Shown: positions 23,969 to 33,461 of the stretch, one piece after another
How the letters are laid out: each line of letters starts with the position of its first letter
Position numbering within the stretch: position 1 is the first letter of the stretch
NCBI GenBank assembly: GCA_910586945.1
Contig: CAJULO010000005.1
Coordinates: forward strand, 41,520-105,519
Direction of reading: 5' to 3'
DNA from: an uncultured Christensenellaceae bacterium
Lineage (GTDB): Bacteria; Bacillota; Clostridia; Christensenellales; Borkfalkiaceae
DNA: 64,000 nucleotides
Notes under the pieces: generated by a model
What the model was told of the DNA's origin: nothing
The model's input: the letters and a program-made list of their open reading frames with translations, nothing else
The model's database searches: none
Translations under genes and position numbers: made by a program

Positions 23969-25266
23969 GTCTCTTCCTCCAAAAGTTCTAACACTATTTT
24001 TGTCTGTCCTGTAATTTGCATTGTATTTGCAATTTCTACTCCAAATATCGCTAGCACAGTACTCCCTTTTGCTAATAACGGAATAGTATTGCGCCTATAT
24101 GATGGTATTTTTTTATCTATAAAATATTCTTTTAACTTTTTCGTTCCACTTGAAAATTTTGTAAATTTATCCCCTTCTCTTCTAGTGCGTATATATACAT
24201 CTTGCAAATTATCCCCACTGATATAAAGGGCATTTTTCTTTCCTTTTGTTAAATGAAATGTAGTTCTATCTTTCTGCTGAATCGTATAACGCCGCCCTTC
24301 TAATGTAAAGCTTCCAAGTTGCATTGGTATACAAAAGTTAGAACGCTTATTCCCTGTATAAAATACAATTTTATCATATGCCCGTACAGCAATAATATCT
24401 TTTGGTAAAATTATTTTTTTTCCATTCTGTAAGGATTTTAGTCGATAAATATCTTGTAAATGTATATTTGTATACTCTATTTTGCCACCTAAAATTTCCA
24501 TTGCCTGTATACATGCTCTAAAAAATAGAGGAGCGGGCAACTCTATTGAAAAGGAAATCTCTCTCTCCTGCACATGTAACTCTCTTTGTGCAAGCTGTTG
24601 CAAATAATCATCATCTTGCTTCGCTAATTGACAAAAAGAATACACTCTTTTTGCATATTGTGGAAAATACTTTTCTGTATTCTTTAGCATTTCATTTCGT
24701 ATAAAATTACGCGTATATTTATTTTCTTTATTGGTACTATCTTCTCGCCATTGCAATTTATGTTCCAACAAATAACGCAAGATTTCTCTTTTTGGAACTC
24801 CCAACATGGGACGAAAAATTTTGCCTTGTTCCACCAAAAAACCTTTTTTTATACCACACATTCCCTTTAGTGCCGTTCCACGAAATAAGTTAAATAACAC
24901 ACTTTCAACATTATCATCGCTATGATGTGCCGTTACCACAATATCCGTTTGCCCTTGTAACAGTTCGAAAAATACTTGATAACGCATCTTTCTGCCCATT
25001 TCTTCTATAGTCATCTTATTTTCTTTTGCAAGCATGGGTATATTAAATTTTTTTAGAAAAAGCGGTATATTCCACGCTTTACATAAAGTTTCTACAAAAT
25101 TAACATCCAAATCTGCCTCTTCTTGCCGAATATTATGATGAATATGTACTGCTGAAAGAAGTAAATTTTGCTCTTTTAAATAGTGCAATAAAGCAACTGA
25201 ATCTCCGCCACCAGAGCATGCTACTGTAACGCGTTTTCCTATGAGTTCTTCAATATCAATTTGCAT
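23965..25266 (-). CDS. tilS: tRNA(Ile)-lysidine synthase
   Basis: The enzyme modifies C34 of tRNA-Ile(CAU) to lysidine. The P-loop ACSGGGDS is at about residues 19-26 of this start, followed by the conserved HIHHNIRQEE and VTAHHSDDNVES. The C-terminal TilS substrate-binding domain ends with RRNTIPLLAKG. The ATG at 25266 is preferred; a TTG at 25281 extends the frame by five codons, and the ribosome site is weak for both. About 433 residues, normal length. Confidence 0.94.
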   Translation of the reverse strand: MQIDIEELIGKRVTVACSGGGDSVALLHYLKEQNLLLSAVHIHHNIRQEEADLDVNFVETLCKAWNIPLFLKKFNIPMLAKENKMTIEEMGRKMRYQVFFELLQGQTDIVVTAHHSDDNVESVLFNLFRGTALKGMCGIKKGFLVEQGKIFRPMLGVPKREILRYLLEHKLQWREDSTNKENKYTRNFIRNEMLKNTEKYFPQYAKRVYSFCQLAKQDDDYLQQLAQRELHVQEREISFSIELPAPLFFRACIQAMEILGGKIEYTNIHLQDIYRLKSLQNGKKIILPKDIIAVRAYDKIVFYTGNKRSNFCIPMQLGSFTLEGRRYTIQQKDRTTFHLTKGKKNALYISGDNLQDVYIRTRREGDKFTKFSSGTKKLKEYFIDKKIPSYRRNTIPLLAKGSTVLAIFGVEIANTMQITGQTKIVLELLEEET

Positions 25267-25307
25267 ACCTTTATTATACAATGCTCTCTATCTTTTTGCA
25301 ACTCTTT

Positions 25308-26183
25308 TTAATCGATATAGTTTGCTATTGGTTGATAAATATTTGCCACTTGCAAAATTTGATAAAATTCCTCTTCGCTCAACATTGCCACTAAATTATT
25401 TTCAGAAAATACTTCTATTTCAAGCATTCTATTATGCTCTAAAAATTGTATAATATTTTTAATAATTGTACTGCTATCTATAGCAATTTTTTTGACTTCA
25501 ATACCGCGTCTCATTACTTTGCTCTTGTCATATTTTAAGCGTTCATATTTATATTTCTCTCTTGAAAAAGCTCCAAATAGGACAAAGAGAGCAAAAATAA
25601 ATAGACTAATTGCAATAGAATTGATTGTTTTTGTAAGCACTATATTTACTATGCCAAATGCCACTAATGTTATAATTGAGACAATTGTTGTACATAAAAG
25701 AATGATTTCAGCTACCTTTCTATTCTTCCATTTGGAGAATATACAAAATACAATTCTACCTCCATCCAATGAATATGCTGGCAAAATATTCATCATACAG
25801 ATGGTTAAAGATGCTGTAAATGCAAGTTCAGTATAGGCATATGTCGCTGGAAAAAACCACCACATACCAGCAAATAACACAACACATGCTAGATTGGTAA
25901 ATGGACCAGCTAGAGACAAAAATATTTCATCTTTTATACTTATCCCTTCAATATCTCCATCAATAATCGTTCCATAGGGCATAAGTTGTATGCGATTGAG
26001 TTTATATCCTAATTTTGCAGCATACATGGCATGTCCAAACTCATGCACTATGGCAACGAGTGTGTATACCAAAAACACAAACAATTGTCCTCTACATGCT
26101 ACATATACTGCTAATAGTATGAAAAGCGGGTGTATTGAAAATTTCAACCGCTTTTTCTTTTTTTTATTATTTACTTTTTCCAT
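25308..26183 (-). CDS. spoIVFB: SpoIVFB-like site-2 protease (M50)
   Basis: The 291-residue membrane protease has the zinc motif HEFGH in AIVHEFGHAMYA, and the second motif LPAYSLDGGRI carrying the third ligand Asp. Four to six TM helices and a cytoplasmic C-terminal CBS-like tail follow. SpoIVFB cleaves pro-sigma-K in the mother cell. Its start overlaps the preceding SpoIVFA-like gene by 13 bases, the same pairing as in Bacillus. Confidence 0.9.
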   Translation of the reverse strand: MEKVNNKKKKKRLKFSIHPLFILLAVYVACRGQLFVFLVYTLVAIVHEFGHAMYAAKLGYKLNRIQLMPYGTIIDGDIEGISIKDEIFLSLAGPFTNLACVVLFAGMWWFFPATYAYTELAFTASLTICMMNILPAYSLDGGRIVFCIFSKWKNRKVAEIILLCTTIVSIITLVAFGIVNIVLTKTINSIAISLFIFALFVLFGAFSREKYKYERLKYDKSKVMRRGIEVKKIAIDSSTIIKNIIQFLEHNRMLEIEVFSENNLVAMLSEEEFYQILQVANIYQPIANYID

Positions 26184-26974
26184 ACGATACTATTATTGCT
26201 ATTTACCTCATATGCCGAAATAATACTTTCTTCATTATACATTGCAGCTTGTACCACTCTACTGCCATCAGAATATCCGATAGGAATAGTTGTATGTACT
26301 GTGTCGCCATTTTTACCATAGCCGTAGGTTAGTCCTGAAAAAACTGTTTTAAACTTCGTTGTATGTTCCACAGTCATATTATAACTACCATCACTTGTCT
26401 TTTCTATATTTGTAATTTTCCCTGTATATGGAGCATAGATACTACATTTTGCTTGTACAGTCATAATCCCTTTATCTGTAATAGAACAAGTGATGCTTTT
26501 ATCATTTACAATTCCTGCTAATGTGAGTTGGTCATAACTTCTATTATCTACTGCTTTTGTCTGTGTCGTTGTTCCAAACATATTGGAAAAAAATGTATTT
26601 ATTGCACTATTTTGATAAAATACATTTGTAAAAAATATTGTACCTACGAGTACACAAATTGCAATAAATTCCGCTAATAAAATTTTACTATTAAAAAAGT
26701 TTTTAAATGCATTTCCTCCATTTTTTTCTTTCTTTTTCTTCACTTTATCATTTTTTGTTGGTGGTACTTTATTGCCTCCTGCAGTGAATGTACTATTTTC
26801 TTCACCATATTCAACAATACTGTCCATTAAAACACCTTCTACCCGTTCATTTATCGCTTCAACAACTTTATCTTTCAGTTCTACTTCTTCTTTTTTCTTC
26901 TTACTCTTCTTTTTTGTAACATTTACTGTGTTTACCGGTATTTCTAACATATCAGCATAATCAATCTCTCTCAT
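26171..26974 (-). CDS. spoIVFA: SpoIVFA-like regulator with degenerate M23 domain
   Basis: The 267-residue protein has a long charged N-terminus (KKKSKKKKEE), one TM helix near residues 93-115, and a C-terminal peptidase-M23 fold (IYAPYTGKITNIEKTSDGSY, then VEHTTKFKTVFSGL). The H-x-H and other zinc ligands of active M23 enzymes are absent, so it should be inactive. That matches SpoIVFA, which holds SpoIVFB in check. Position and overlap with spoIVFB support the call more than sequence does. Confidence 0.8.
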   Translation of the reverse strand: MREIDYADMLEIPVNTVNVTKKKSKKKKEEVELKDKVVEAINERVEGVLMDSIVEYGEENSTFTAGGNKVPPTKNDKVKKKKEKNGGNAFKNFFNSKILLAEFIAICVLVGTIFFTNVFYQNSAINTFFSNMFGTTTQTKAVDNRSYDQLTLAGIVNDKSITCSITDKGIMTVQAKCSIYAPYTGKITNIEKTSDGSYNMTVEHTTKFKTVFSGLTYGYGKNGDTVHTTIPIGYSDGSRVVQAAMYNEESIISAYEVNSNNSIVWKK

Positions 26975-27090
26975 AAAACTTCCTCCAGTTTTTTGCTATT
27001 ACTCTATCTATATGATATAAAATAAAAATTAGAACTTTTTTTTAATTTTTTTTCACAAAATTATTTTCCTCTGCATATACTGTAGCTCCT

Positions 27091-27603
27091 TTAAATAAAG
27101 AGACGACAAAATAAACATCCCACTATAATCGCCACAAAATTAGATATAAGTGCAATCACAATAGGTAAAACTATCTTCTGCTTTGCGTTTGCAAAATATA
27201 TTGCAGACATATAAAATATTGTTTCTCCAGTGGCATATACAACACTTGCACAATTTGCTATGTAACTATCCACTCCATAAGTCTTATAAATTTCCGTTAA
27301 AATCGATAGACTGCCGCTGCCAGAAAATGGTTTTATGAGGACCAAACTTGTAATTTCCTTTGGTATACCTAGAAAACTAAATACTGGACTACACCATTCA
27401 CTCAACAATTTGGCAAGTCCACTCGCTTCAAAAATTTCAGCAAGAATAAGCATGCTTGCTATATATGGAAACAATCCTTTTAATAACGGCAATACCTTTG
27501 CCACACCGCTAGCAAAACTTTCATATACTTTTACCTTTTTAAAGGTGGCATACACTAAAATCAAGATAAATAGTATTGGCAAAATCCAAATTACAACTCT
27601 CAC
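27091..27603 (-). CDS. spmB: Spore maturation protein B
   Basis: The 170-residue integral membrane protein matches SpmB: LPLLKGLFPYIASMLILAEIFEASGL and the conserved IKPFSGSGSLSILTEIYKTYG. SpmA and SpmB are needed for spore core dehydration and are fused or paired nucleoside-transporter-like proteins. Its start overlaps the spmA stop by 4 bases. Confidence 0.93.
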   Translation of the reverse strand: MRVVIWILPILFILILVYATFKKVKVYESFASGVAKVLPLLKGLFPYIASMLILAEIFEASGLAKLLSEWCSPVFSFLGIPKEITSLVLIKPFSGSGSLSILTEIYKTYGVDSYIANCASVVYATGETIFYMSAIYFANAKQKIVLPIVIALISNFVAIIVGCLFCRLFI

Positions 27604-28229
27604 AGTTTTTGCCTCCGTTGTTTGCGTCGTCTCAGTCTATTTTTATCTGTATTTTTAAAGGATACAAAAAAAACTTCCCCGCTTTTTCTATAGCAAACTC
27701 TAGTCAACACTACGCCGACAACTAAGGCAACTAAGCTTGACAAATAAATTGGCAACAATACTCCATAAGGAGTTAGACTACCAAATTCTGATTTCAATGC
27801 TAAAATAGTCGTTGGTAAAAGCTGTATTCCAGCACAGTTGATTGCAAAGAGCATTGCCTTGGCATAGTTTGCCTTTTTATGTTCCCCTAATAACTCCATT
27901 GCCATCGTACCAGCAGGCGTCGCTACGCCTCCCATCCCTAAAAAATTTGCCGTTATATTGACTGTGATTTTTTCTGTAACTTCTTTATCATCAATTTTAA
28001 AAATGCGTTTAATGAGTGGTTGTACTCGCCGCGAAGTTTTTTGTAAAATACCAGCATCTTCAGTAATTTGTAAAAGTCCCATCCAAACGGCATAGACAGT
28101 GCCTAAAGTTAGCATAAGTCTTATACCGTTTTCCGCCCCATTGAGCAAAGCTGGCAAAAAATACTGTACATTATTTTTTAAAATTAAAAGTGTAGATGCT
28201 ATAAACACTACAATAAAAAGTATATTCAT
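27600..28229 (-). CDS. spmA: Spore maturation protein A
   Basis: The 209-residue membrane protein carries the SpmA blocks YAVWMGLLQITEDAG, then NFLGMGGVATPAGTMAMELL and NCAGIQLLPTTI. GAGG lies seven bases before the start. It is transcribed ahead of spmB. The C-terminus is unusually basic (RLRRRKQRRQK). Confidence 0.93.
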   Translation of the reverse strand: MNILFIVVFIASTLLILKNNVQYFLPALLNGAENGIRLMLTLGTVYAVWMGLLQITEDAGILQKTSRRVQPLIKRIFKIDDKEVTEKITVNITANFLGMGGVATPAGTMAMELLGEHKKANYAKAMLFAINCAGIQLLPTTILALKSEFGSLTPYGVLLPIYLSSLVALVVGVVLTRVCYRKSGEVFFVSFKNTDKNRLRRRKQRRQKL

Positions 28230-28282
28230 ATGGACAACCTCTTTTTATTTTTATGCTATAAATTTAAAAAATATTTTACATA

Positions 28283-28311
28283 TTGCTAAAAATAATGTAT
28301 ACTACTATATA
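28283..28311 (+). promoter_or_regulatory. Promoter of the metG-tatD-rsmA operon
   Basis: TTGCTA (28283-28288), a 17-base spacer and TATATA (28306-28311), 35 bases before the metG start. Confidence 0.65.
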
Positions 28312-28345
28312 AATTTATATAAATCAAAAAAGGAGCACCCTTTTT

Positions 28346-30277
28346 ATGCCAAATAAAGAAACATATTACATTACAACTGCAATTATCTATACTTCTGGTA
28401 AACCACATGTTGGGAACATGGTGGATATGGTCGTTGCCGATAGCCTGGCACGCTTTAAAAAAAATCAAGGCTATGATGTCTTTTTTATGACGGGAACGGA
28501 TGAACATGGCATTAAAAATGAAGAAAATGCCAAAAAAGCAGATTTGACTCCACAAGCTTTTGTCGATAAAATAGCAAAACAAATTCAAAATTTAATTGAC
28601 CAACTCAATATTAAGTATGATAAATTTATACGCACTACGGATGCAGACCATAAATTGCAAGTACAAAAGATATTTGAAAAACTCTACAAGCAAGGAGATA
28701 TCTATAAGGGCAGTTATGAAGGATTATATTGTACTCCCTGTGAAGCATTTTGGACGCCTTCTCAATTACATGACGGCAAATGTCCAGATTGCGGCAGAGA
28801 TGTACATACGGCAAAAGAGGAAGCTTATTTCTTTAAAATGAGTAAATATACAGATAAACTTCTTGCATACTATCAAGAAAACAGCAATTTCTTTGTGCCA
28901 GAGGCTCGTAAAAATGAAATGATGCATAGTTTCATCAAGGCCGGTTTACAAGATTTATGTATATCAAGAACTTCTTTTTCATGGGGAATACCTGTTCCAT
29001 TTGATAAAAAACATGTAGTTTATGTTTGGTTGGATGCTCTATCCAACTATATCACTGGTCTAGGTTTTGATGCAGATGGCAATCATAAGACAAACTATAC
29101 AAAATATTGGCCGGCGAATGTACATATTATCGGCAAGGATATTGTTCGCTTTCATACAATTTATTGGCCTACAATTTTGATGGCATTAGGACAACCATTG
29201 CCAAAAGCAGTATTTGGTCACCCTTGGCTCTTGATGGGGGGAGATAAAATGAGTAAAAGTCGTGGGAATGTGCTGTACAGTGATGATATGGTCAATATTT
29301 TTGGGGCAGATGCTATTCGATATTGCATTTTAGCAGATATGCCTCTTGACTATGATGGCAATATCACTTGGGAAAGTTTGACAGAAAGAATCAATGTTGA
29401 TTTAGCAAATATACTAGGCAATTTAGTATCTCGTACTCTCTCTATGAGTAACCAGTATTTTGGTGGTATTGTACAAGATGGCAAAAGTTATGCAGCAATC
29501 GATAAGGAATTACTTGACCTTGCAAATAGCTTATATCAAAAAGTAACAGAAAAAATAGATAGTTACAAATTGAGTGATGCTCTTGCAGAAATTTTTAACT
29601 TACTCCGTCGTTGTAATAAATATATTGATGAGACTGCTCCTTGGATTCTTGCAAAAGATGCAAGCAAAAAAGATAGACTTGCAACTATACTTTACAATCT
29701 ATCAAACTGTATTCTTCTTGCCGCAAATCTACTACAACCATTTATGCCTGAAACTGCACAAAAAATTGCAACTGCCTTCTCAACGCCACTTGTTTCATAT
29801 AGTGCATTACAATTGCCACTTATGCAAACAAAAACAAAAGTTACTCCAGAACAAGTCCATTTATTTACGCGTCGTCCATATAAAGAAATTCAATGCCTTA
29901 TCCCACAAAAAGAGAACACTATACAAAATGATGAAGCTGTAAATACTATAAAAATGGTTGAGCTAGATGACTTTACTAAAATAGAGCTAAAAACTGGTAA
30001 AATTTTTGCCTGCGAAAAAATAGAAAAAGCAGATAAACTTCTAAAATTGAGTATACAAATTGGTCAAGAAAAACGCACCATTGTCAGTGGTATTGCAAAA
30101 CATTATACCTCTCAAGAATTATTGGATAAAACAGTTGTAGTCATCACAAATTTAAAACCGACAAAATTACGGGGAATTACAAGTGAAGGTATGCTACTCT
30201 GTGCTGAAGATAGTCAAGGTAATTTAAGTTTAGTCACTTGCGACCGTCCCATCGAAAGTGGTTGTTCCATCCGTTAA
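28346..30277 (+). CDS. metG: Methionyl-tRNA synthetase with C-terminal tRNA-binding domain
   Basis: The protein has 643 residues. Class I signatures are HVGN in SGKPHVGNMVD and KMSKS in GGDKMSKSRGN. The zinc knuckle has CTPC...CPDC at about 127-147. The last 110 residues form an OB-fold EMAP/Trbp111 domain (FTKIELKTGKI to LRGITSEGMLL), which aids tRNA binding and dimerisation. AAAGGAG precedes the start. It is followed by tatD, the same order as Bacillus metS-yabD. Confidence 0.97.
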   Translation: MPNKETYYITTAIIYTSGKPHVGNMVDMVVADSLARFKKNQGYDVFFMTGTDEHGIKNEENAKKADLTPQAFVDKIAKQIQNLIDQLNIKYDKFIRTTDADHKLQVQKIFEKLYKQGDIYKGSYEGLYCTPCEAFWTPSQLHDGKCPDCGRDVHTAKEEAYFFKMSKYTDKLLAYYQENSNFFVPEARKNEMMHSFIKAGLQDLCISRTSFSWGIPVPFDKKHVVYVWLDALSNYITGLGFDADGNHKTNYTKYWPANVHIIGKDIVRFHTIYWPTILMALGQPLPKAVFGHPWLLMGGDKMSKSRGNVLYSDDMVNIFGADAIRYCILADMPLDYDGNITWESLTERINVDLANILGNLVSRTLSMSNQYFGGIVQDGKSYAAIDKELLDLANSLYQKVTEKIDSYKLSDALAEIFNLLRRCNKYIDETAPWILAKDASKKDRLATILYNLSNCILLAANLLQPFMPETAQKIATAFSTPLVSYSALQLPLMQTKTKVTPEQVHLFTRRPYKEIQCLIPQKENTIQNDEAVNTIKMVELDDFTKIELKTGKIFACEKIEKADKLLKLSIQIGQEKRTIVSGIAKHYTSQELLDKTVVVITNLKPTKLRGITSEGMLLCAEDSQGNLSLVTCDRPIESGCSIR

Positions 30278-30314
30278 AATTCGCTATGCAGATTGAAATA
30301 AAAAGGAAATAATT

Positions 30315-31091
30315 ATGTATATAGATACACACACCCATTTAACTTATGTAGAGAAATATGACAATGTAGAACAAATAGCAACAAGCTTGCAAGAAAAAGA
30401 TATACAAAAAATTATCAATATTGGTTGCACTATTGCCTCTTCCAACACAGCAATTGCACAAGCAGAAAAGTATAATAGTATCTACGCTGCTTGTGGTATA
30501 CATCCATGCTACGTTGACGCTGTTGAACCCAATTATCTCACTACGATTGAAAAGCTATGCTCATCTAAAAATGTAGTTGCGCTAGGAGAATGTGGTTTAG
30601 ATTATCACTATCCAAATTATGATAAAAAAAGACAACAAACAATCTTCTTAGAACAACTAGAGCTTGCGCATACCCTTAAATTACCGGTCATCATACACGC
30701 CAGAGACTGTCATACAGATATGATTCCATTACTCAAAAGCAAGCAACAATTATTACAACAAGGTGGTGTTATGCATTGCTTTGCTGGGGATTTACAACAA
30801 GCACAACAATATATTGACCTTGGATTTTATATCTCCTTCTCTGGTACAGTTACCTTTAAGAGTGCAAAAATTTTACAGCGGGTTGCATCTGTTTTACCAC
30901 AAAACAAAATTCTTGCTGAAACAGATTGCCCATATCTTGCTCCAGAACCAGTTCGCGGTACGATAAATACCCCTTTTAATGTCAAATATGTCTATCATAA
31001 ACTTGCCACACTCAGAGAATGTCCCATTGAACAGCTGCAACAAGATATTTGGCAAAATGCACACACTTTATTCCACAAATTAAATACATAA
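30315..31091 (+). CDS. TatD-family metal-dependent hydrolase
   Basis: The 258-residue TIM-barrel protein has the metal ligands DTHTHL at the N-terminus, GECGLDYHY (Glu ligand), IIHARDC, and a final ETDCPYLAPEP. TatD proteins act as Mg-dependent DNases/exonucleases in several species. It sits between metG and rsmA, as in Bacillus (yabD). The rnmV gene usually found between tatD and rsmA is absent here. Confidence 0.93.
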   Translation: MYIDTHTHLTYVEKYDNVEQIATSLQEKDIQKIINIGCTIASSNTAIAQAEKYNSIYAACGIHPCYVDAVEPNYLTTIEKLCSSKNVVALGECGLDYHYPNYDKKRQQTIFLEQLELAHTLKLPVIIHARDCHTDMIPLLKSKQQLLQQGGVMHCFAGDLQQAQQYIDLGFYISFSGTVTFKSAKILQRVASVLPQNKILAETDCPYLAPEPVRGTINTPFNVKYVYHKLATLRECPIEQLQQDIWQNAHTLFHKLNT

Positions 31092-31242
31092 AAGCAAAAG
31101 GGAGCTGTCATAGCCCCCTCTCTTCTTTTGTAACGGCATAATTTAAGCCCTTTTCAATGGAACTTTTGCCTAATATGGCACTGTTCCCATATATATTTTG
31201 TGTTGTATCACAATGCATATACATCTATTTACAAGGTATTTT

Positions 31243-32085
31243 ATGGAAAAAATTACAGATATTTTACAACAGCACAATTTTCAATTTAAAAAGCATTTTG
31301 GTCAAAATTTTATCACAGATACGCATTTATTACAGAGTATCGTACATCTATCTGGCATTGATAAAAACTCTACCGTTGTTGAAATCGGTGTAGGAGCAGG
31401 CACTTTAACTGCCGAACTTGCTAGACAAGCTAAAAAAGTTTACGCCTTTGAAATTGATAAAAGTTTGCAACCTATTTTAGAAAAAACTTTACAAGGATAC
31501 AACAATATTCATTTGCAATTTATCGATTTTCTAAAATTGGATTTGCATCAATTTGAACAAGAAATTGTCCCCTATATTGTTGTGGCAAATTTACCTTATT
31601 ATATAACAACACCACTTATTATGAAATTGATTGAAGAGAGTAAAAAGGTAAAAAAATTATATCTTATGGTGCAATTAGAAGTGGCACAACGCATATGTAG
31701 TAGAGAAAACTGTGCAGACTATGGAGCAATTACAGCAATCCTTGCACAATGCTGTGCAGTAAGAATCATAAAAAAAGTCGCTAAACAGCTTTTTATGCCT
31801 ATGCCTAAAGTGGATAGTGCTATTTTAGAACTTATTTATATGCCGAACAAGATTCCCGTACTTGATTTACAATATTACAAAAAAACTGTAAAAGCAGCAT
31901 TTTCCAATCGTCGAAAAATGTTGGCAAATAATTTACAGCAATCCTTTCATTTGACAAAAGAAGAATGCAGTATGTTGCTGCATAAAAGCAATCTTACAAG
32001 TACTATTCGCGGCGAAGCTTTAAATCCTATTCAGTTTGCAAGACTTGCTGATAATCTTTTTATACATATCACAAAAAAAGATTGA
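31243..32085 (+). CDS. rsmA: 16S rRNA dimethyladenosine transferase (KsgA)
   Basis: The ATG at 31243 is chosen (AAGG six bases upstream); the frame is open for 15 codons before it without a ribosome site. The length is 280 residues. Motifs are KHFGQNFITD, the SAM-binding EIGVGAGTLT, the catalytic NLPYYITTP and the C-terminal FSNRRKMLANNL. It dimethylates two adjacent adenines in the 16S 3' hairpin, a late step in 30S assembly. Confidence 0.96.
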   Translation: MEKITDILQQHNFQFKKHFGQNFITDTHLLQSIVHLSGIDKNSTVVEIGVGAGTLTAELARQAKKVYAFEIDKSLQPILEKTLQGYNNIHLQFIDFLKLDLHQFEQEIVPYIVVANLPYYITTPLIMKLIEESKKVKKLYLMVQLEVAQRICSRENCADYGAITAILAQCCAVRIIKKVAKQLFMPMPKVDSAILELIYMPNKIPVLDLQYYKKTVKAAFSNRRKMLANNLQQSFHLTKEECSMLLHKSNLTSTIRGEALNPIQFARLADNLFIHITKKD

Positions 32086-32110
32086 CTTTTATTATAAAAT
32101 ATTATATACT
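32082..32110 (+). promoter_or_regulatory. Promoter of the rpsF-ssb-rpsR operon
   Basis: TTGACT (32082-32087) overlaps the rsmA stop codon; after a 17-base spacer, TATACT (32105-32110). The rpsF start is 58 bases downstream. Confidence 0.75.
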
Positions 32111-32167
32111 AAAATATATCCTTGTGTATCTTTATGATATGCCAAAAATGACCAGGAGGTAAATTCT

Positions 32168-32449
32168 ATGAAATATGAAATGCTATATCTAATTGACCCA
32201 TCTATTACTGATGAACAAAGAGATTCGTGCATCACTAAGTTTGAAAAAACTGTACAAAATTTAAAAGGCACGGTACTTTCAATCGATAAATGGGGAAATA
32301 AAAAACTTGCATACCCTATCCACTACAAGACAGAAGCTTTTTATGTTTTAATGACTTTTGAAGCTTGCGGTTCTATATTGAAAGAACTTGATAGAATTGT
32401 AGGCCTTACAGAGTGCGTTTTAAGAAGAATAATTACAAAGGCAGTTTAA
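32168..32449 (+). CDS. rpsF: Ribosomal protein S6
   Basis: The 93-residue protein opens MKYEMLYLIDPSI and contains DKWGNKKLAYPI, the S6 signature, ending just after VLRRIITKAV. It binds S18 and the central domain of 16S rRNA. AGGAGG lies before the start. First gene of the conserved rpsF-ssb-rpsR operon. Confidence 0.97.
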   Translation: MKYEMLYLIDPSITDEQRDSCITKFEKTVQNLKGTVLSIDKWGNKKLAYPIHYKTEAFYVLMTFEACGSILKELDRIVGLTECVLRRIITKAV

Positions 32450-32459
32450 GGGAGTAAAA

Positions 32460-32885
32460 ATGAATAAAGCTATATTGATTGGCAACCTTACGCGCGACCC
32501 TGAGCTTGCAGAAACAAAAGATGGTATTGCGGTATGTCGATTTTCTATTGCTGTAAACCGCTATATCCGAGCAGGAGAATCACAAACAGATTTTTTTAAT
32601 ATAGTAGCATGGCGTGGCCTTGGTGAAAATGTTGCTAAATATTGTAAAAAAGGACAAAAAGTTGCTATTGTTGGTAGCATTCAAGTGAGAAATTATGAAG
32701 ATAGAGATGGCAATATGCGCACTGCTATTGATATTATTGCTAGCGATGTTGAATTTATTTCTAGTCTAAACAATAATACTAACGATAGAGATTTTACCAC
32801 TAATGACATTTCTGCTACAAATACGCGTAGCGAAAAAAAGGTAACCTTACAGCCTATTGACGATGATGATGATATTCCATTTTAA
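32460..32885 (+). CDS. ssb: Single-stranded DNA-binding protein
   Basis: The 141-residue protein has an OB fold at 1-105 (NKAILIGNLTRDPEL, then FFNIVAWRGLGENVAKY), a short flexible linker and the acidic tip DDDDIPF, which binds repair and replication partners. It lies between rpsF and rpsR, as in most Firmicutes. Confidence 0.97.
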   Translation: MNKAILIGNLTRDPELAETKDGIAVCRFSIAVNRYIRAGESQTDFFNIVAWRGLGENVAKYCKKGQKVAIVGSIQVRNYEDRDGNMRTAIDIIASDVEFISSLNNNTNDRDFTTNDISATNTRSEKKVTLQPIDDDDDIPF

Positions 32886-32918
32886 ATAGTAAAGTTTATA
32901 ATACATTAAGGAGTGAGT

Positions 32919-33167
32919 ATGGAAGAGAAAACAACTACAAAGCGACCTATAAAAAGAGGTCCTCGCAGAAAAGTATGTGCTTTCTGTCAAGAAAAAGTAG
33001 AACATATTGATTATAAAGATGCTACTAGATTAAAAAAATACACAACTGAGGGTGGAAAAATTATTTCTCGTAGAATCAGTGGTGTTTGTGCTATGCATCA
33101 AAGAGCACTTTCTACAGCAATTAAAAATGCTAGAATTGTTGCTTTATTACCATATCGTGGTGAATAA
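32919..33167 (+). CDS. rpsR: Ribosomal protein S18
   Basis: The ATG at 32919 has AAGGAG at the correct distance; an in-frame GTG at 32913 is less likely. The 82-residue protein carries a zinc-binding set CAFC near the N-terminus and CAMH later, so it is a C+ form. It binds S6. Last gene of the operon. Confidence 0.95.
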   Translation: MEEKTTTKRPIKRGPRRKVCAFCQEKVEHIDYKDATRLKKYTTEGGKIISRRISGVCAMHQRALSTAIKNARIVALLPYRGE

Positions 33168-33184
33168 TACAATTATTTTATATC

Positions 33185-33224
33185 AAAAAAGATTGTACTT
33201 GCAAAAGTACAATCTTTTTTTAAT
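33185..33224. terminator. Bidirectional terminator after rpsR
   Basis: Perfect 16-bp arms (33185-33200 and 33205-33220) with the A run and T run inside the stem and a 4-base loop. It separates rpsR (+) from the sipL-like gene (-). The 240 bases that follow up to 33461 hold nothing I recognise. Confidence 0.9.
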
Positions 33225-33461
33225 AGTAATTTTCTAAACCTTCTTTTCTTGTTTGCATTCTTCTTATTGGTAACTTTCTGCTCTTTATCTCACTATTATG
33301 CAAATAAAATATATACTCTATAATTTACTTTTTTGCGTCCTTTTTATTCCATTTAAACTGGTTTTATATACATTTTTATACATAACACTCTGTAGAAAAA
33401 CACTTCATATAAAAAAGATTTCTATAAGATGTTTACAATCTTTAACAAATCTATAGTCAAT

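Noticed and set aside
31092..31242. Missing rnmV gene between tatD and rsmA
   Set aside because: Only about 150 bases are present, with no fragment of a ribonuclease M5 frame, so no pseudogene can be called.
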